Below, one piece after another: positions 61,727 to 64,000 of a stretch of DNA of 64,000 nt. This DNA is from Nereocystis luetkeana. Taxonomy: Eukaryota > Sar > Phaeophyceae > Laminariales > Laminariaceae. The stretch is from the NCBI GenBank assembly GCA_031213475.1, contig JARUPZ010000017.1:6216167-6280166 (forward strand). The letters run 5' to 3'. The notes under the pieces were generated by a model. It was not told the DNA's origin, searched no databases, and saw only the letters and a program-made list of their open reading frames with translations. Position 1 is the first letter of the stretch; every line of letters starts with the position of its first letter. A program made the translations under genes and the position numbers.

Positions 61727-62000
61727 GTGTTTTCTATTTTTTTCTGCCCCGGAGAGCGAGAGGAAACGCCTGTCCACACTTAGTTCTCAAGTTTTCGTGT
61801 ACCGGTTCGAACCCGGTTCGTTTCTTCCGCCTTGGATTGGCCTGTCTGTGACCGTCATTAAAGTGTGGTTTACTCCGCGGATGTAGGCACCTGAGTCTAG
61901 ATATTATCTCTCCCGACTCAGGTATTGTGGGATTTGAACCCACTAAAACCCCTCATAGTCTCCCCAGCTTGGCTCATTACACGAGTCACCCTACCCGTGT
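61727..62000 (-). mobile_element. tRNA-like SINE, second type
   Basis: On the minus strand: CGGGTAGGGTGACTCGTG (A-box-like region), then a good B box GTGGGTTCAAATCCCAC (about 61,928-61,944) and a non-tRNA body containing GGCCAATCCAAGGCGG, with an A-rich end near 61,733. Single copy here, so the SINE call rests on the tRNA-like head alone. Confidence 0.4.
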
Positions 62001-62424
62001 GGGCGTTGGTCCGCGGTGTTCTGTCCATGAACGTCCGGTAAAAAAAAGAATACGCCCAAAGCAGCAAGCGTGCCACATGGCCTCCAAAATCTGAGTTGTT
62101 TTGCTTCAGGGTATAGATACCACATGCTCCACTTGGACCTGCATAAATTCACCATTAATATTAATAGGCTTCGTTGATTTCGCCACGGCGGGGGCGCTAA
62201 GAGTATTTACTTTGGCGCCCCCCCCCCCACGCCTTGACAGCTTCAAATCTTATAGACCGTCCTCGCGGAACCGCCTACTGCTCGGCACGAAATTGTCTTG
62301 CTGTACCAAACCTGAGACCACCTTGACGCGGGGTAGTGCAGACAAAGACTATGCTGCTGCTGTGACCATTGAAAACAACCTAGCACACATCACAGCAACT
62401 GATTAAAAACTGAAGTACGCCGCA
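62001..62424. other. No gene recognised
   Basis: A C-run (62,219-62,229) and a 101-codon frame (62,101-62,406) without domain. Confidence 0.35.
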
Positions 62425-64000
62425 CATGCACCACGGCGAGCACTCGGATTGGTTTGATGTCACGCAGGGGCTGTGGCAGGGTTGTGTACTTTATCACCGT
62501 TACTGTTTAACTGTGAAACGTATTATTCGCTACTGCGTTACACGTCGTACTATTATGCTTTATTTAGTCAAAGACGAAGCCATCGTAAGGTATTTGATCC
62601 TACTCAGTGATGCTAGTAGTTCGAACAGAGAAGCAGGAGCCGTTGGCGTGCGTGCGAAGGGCTGTACGGGGCATGTTGTACGCCGATAACGCAGGAATTG
62701 TCTCGAAGTCGGCTGAAGGGCTTGCGAAAATGATGACAGACATCGTGACTGTCGTCGAAGCAGCACCTCACGGTGTCGGAAAATAAACACAGAGACAATG
62801 CTCCTACAAAGACTAGACCAGACAACCCTCGCACCACCGCTCGTCATCGAAGCTGCAGGCCAGAGGTATAAGCAGACGGCACAGTTATTATACCTAGGCG
62901 GCATTATCCACGAAAACGCTGATCTCTCGTTCGAATTCGACCAACTTGTCCGTCTCATGCGAGCATGCCTCAAACGGTTCGGCCCGGAGTTGTATGATAG
63001 GACGACCACCCTCCTTAGCCATAAAGTCCGGATACTGAAGGCCGAGGTGATTTGAGACCCTGCTGTACGGGTGTGTGACGTGGACCCTCAGAGCGGAACA
63101 CTTTGCCAAGCTTCGAAAGGCTCACCACCAAGTAAGTCCTGTTGCGAGTCATTGTCTTCCAGCGCCGACTTCGTACTGACCATGCCACCCTCTCGTACGG
63201 GAAGGCCTTCTAGATGACACGTTGCGAGAGCATCGAAACGACCATTCGTAAACGCCTCTCATCTTTGCGGGGGGCGTGGCACGGCAAAGCGAGGAGCGAT
63301 TACCCAGTCGGGTAATGTTCGGGACGATAGAAGGTAAGGGAGAACTCGAGACCAGGCGGACAGTCTAATACTTGGCATAGATGCATAGTCGAAGACCTTA
63401 GGGAGTTCCGAGCCACCGAAGGATCAAAGGAAGTTGCCCCCTTGGTAATTGGAGTTTGAGACCGCGTTGTGGTCCACTGCAGCCAAACAAAGGGGGAAGT
63501 AGTACCAGGGGACCCATGAAGCAGCCCAACGGTTCATGGCCGGGTGCCACGAGGCTGAGAGAGGTTGAGATGAGTAGGCAGCGCTGCGCATCTGCCGTGG
63601 ATGGTGTCCAAGGGCCGAGGGGGGGGGGGGCACCAGGCCGACTATTATTAGGAAGTAGAACACGACTATACTACTAGTGCCATCAACTAACTGGTGCAGC
63701 TGGTTCGAACGTGGTCTTCCATTGTCTTCTCTCTTAGTTTTGTTTTTATTTTTTTTCTTGCGCTGACTCTCCGTGATTTTCATTATATGTTTTTTCTCTT
63801 CCTTTTCTGATTGATAGCCGTACTTAAGAAGCCGTGTGGCGTGGTTGGATGACGAACCTGCTCTGCTCGTTTCGTATTGTCTGACGCCAAGGCGCTGGGC
63901 ATAGTTGACGAACGCCGGGCGGAGACGGCAGTCTGGGTAGCAAGGTACCAGGCGGGCTAGCAGGTAGAGTCTGACTATACTACGTGTACACAAACTGCTG
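62425..64000 (+). pseudogene. RTE-like LINE copy C, decayed, runs off the window
   Basis: Starts inside RT (WFDVTQGLWQGCVL near 62,449) and continues through the 3' region to the window edge. Indels and stops break it: for example, the serine-rich 62,600 region is frameshifted, a TGA lies at 63,052 and the Gly-rich tail is shortened. The catalytic YADD box reads YADN (near 62,680). It matches the intact copy less closely than copy B, so it is an older insertion. Confidence 0.88.

Overview
The window is nuclear DNA of a eukaryote with long introns, few host exons and very many transposable elements. The host gene I can rebuild has a signal peptide, a discoidin-like domain, a WSC domain and two beta-sandwich modules. 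That architecture, the repeat load and the kilobase-scale introns suggest a brown alga, perhaps kelp-like, or a close stramenopile relative. The organism is an inference; no rRNA or organelle marker is present.

Host genes. One spliced minus-strand gene can be followed from a signal-peptide exon at 58,903 down to a stop codon at 19,723. It has twelve exons plus one tentative micro-exon. Splice phases agree at every junction, with the tentative exon covering the one gap. The product is about 790 residues and secreted or cell-wall bound: signal peptide, discoidin-like domain, WSC domain split over three exons, Ala/Thr/Pro linker, then two copies of a YfaP/DUF2135-like module. A second copy of the signal-peptide exon lies at 11,210 on the same strand, about 8.5 kb beyond the first gene's stop. 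It looks like the start of a tandem paralogue whose remaining exons are outside the window.

Layout. 1-6,540: CTGTGGAGACAG hairpin repeats, split by a decayed LINE with a 21-bp target duplication. 7,660-9,662: a frameshifted tyrosine-recombinase gene followed by two direct repeats carrying a palindrome. 9,663-19,722: mostly unrecognised sequence holding the paralogue's first exon and one MITE. 19,723-39,495: exons 2-12, with introns full of MITEs (a TTACGGGGGACC family, Harbinger-like elements with TTA duplications, foldbacks). 41,289-43,481: a 5'-truncated Ty1/copia pol relic on the minus strand. 45,600-58,800: the rest of intron 1, with (CAA)n-tailed retroposons, LINE 3' fragments, an RTE-like LINE with an uninterrupted 1,246-codon ORF (51,183-54,923), three tRNA-derived SINEs and a piggyBac-like MITE. 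59,155-60,142: a hAT-type element with an 8-bp duplication, about 250 bp upstream of the host start codon. 60,157-64,000: two more copies of the same LINE and another tRNA-like SINE.

The host genes appear to work at the cell surface or wall. The rest is a layered record of insertions, several of which can be ordered in time because they are nested or carry intact target duplications. All calls come from reading the sequence; no database search was run.
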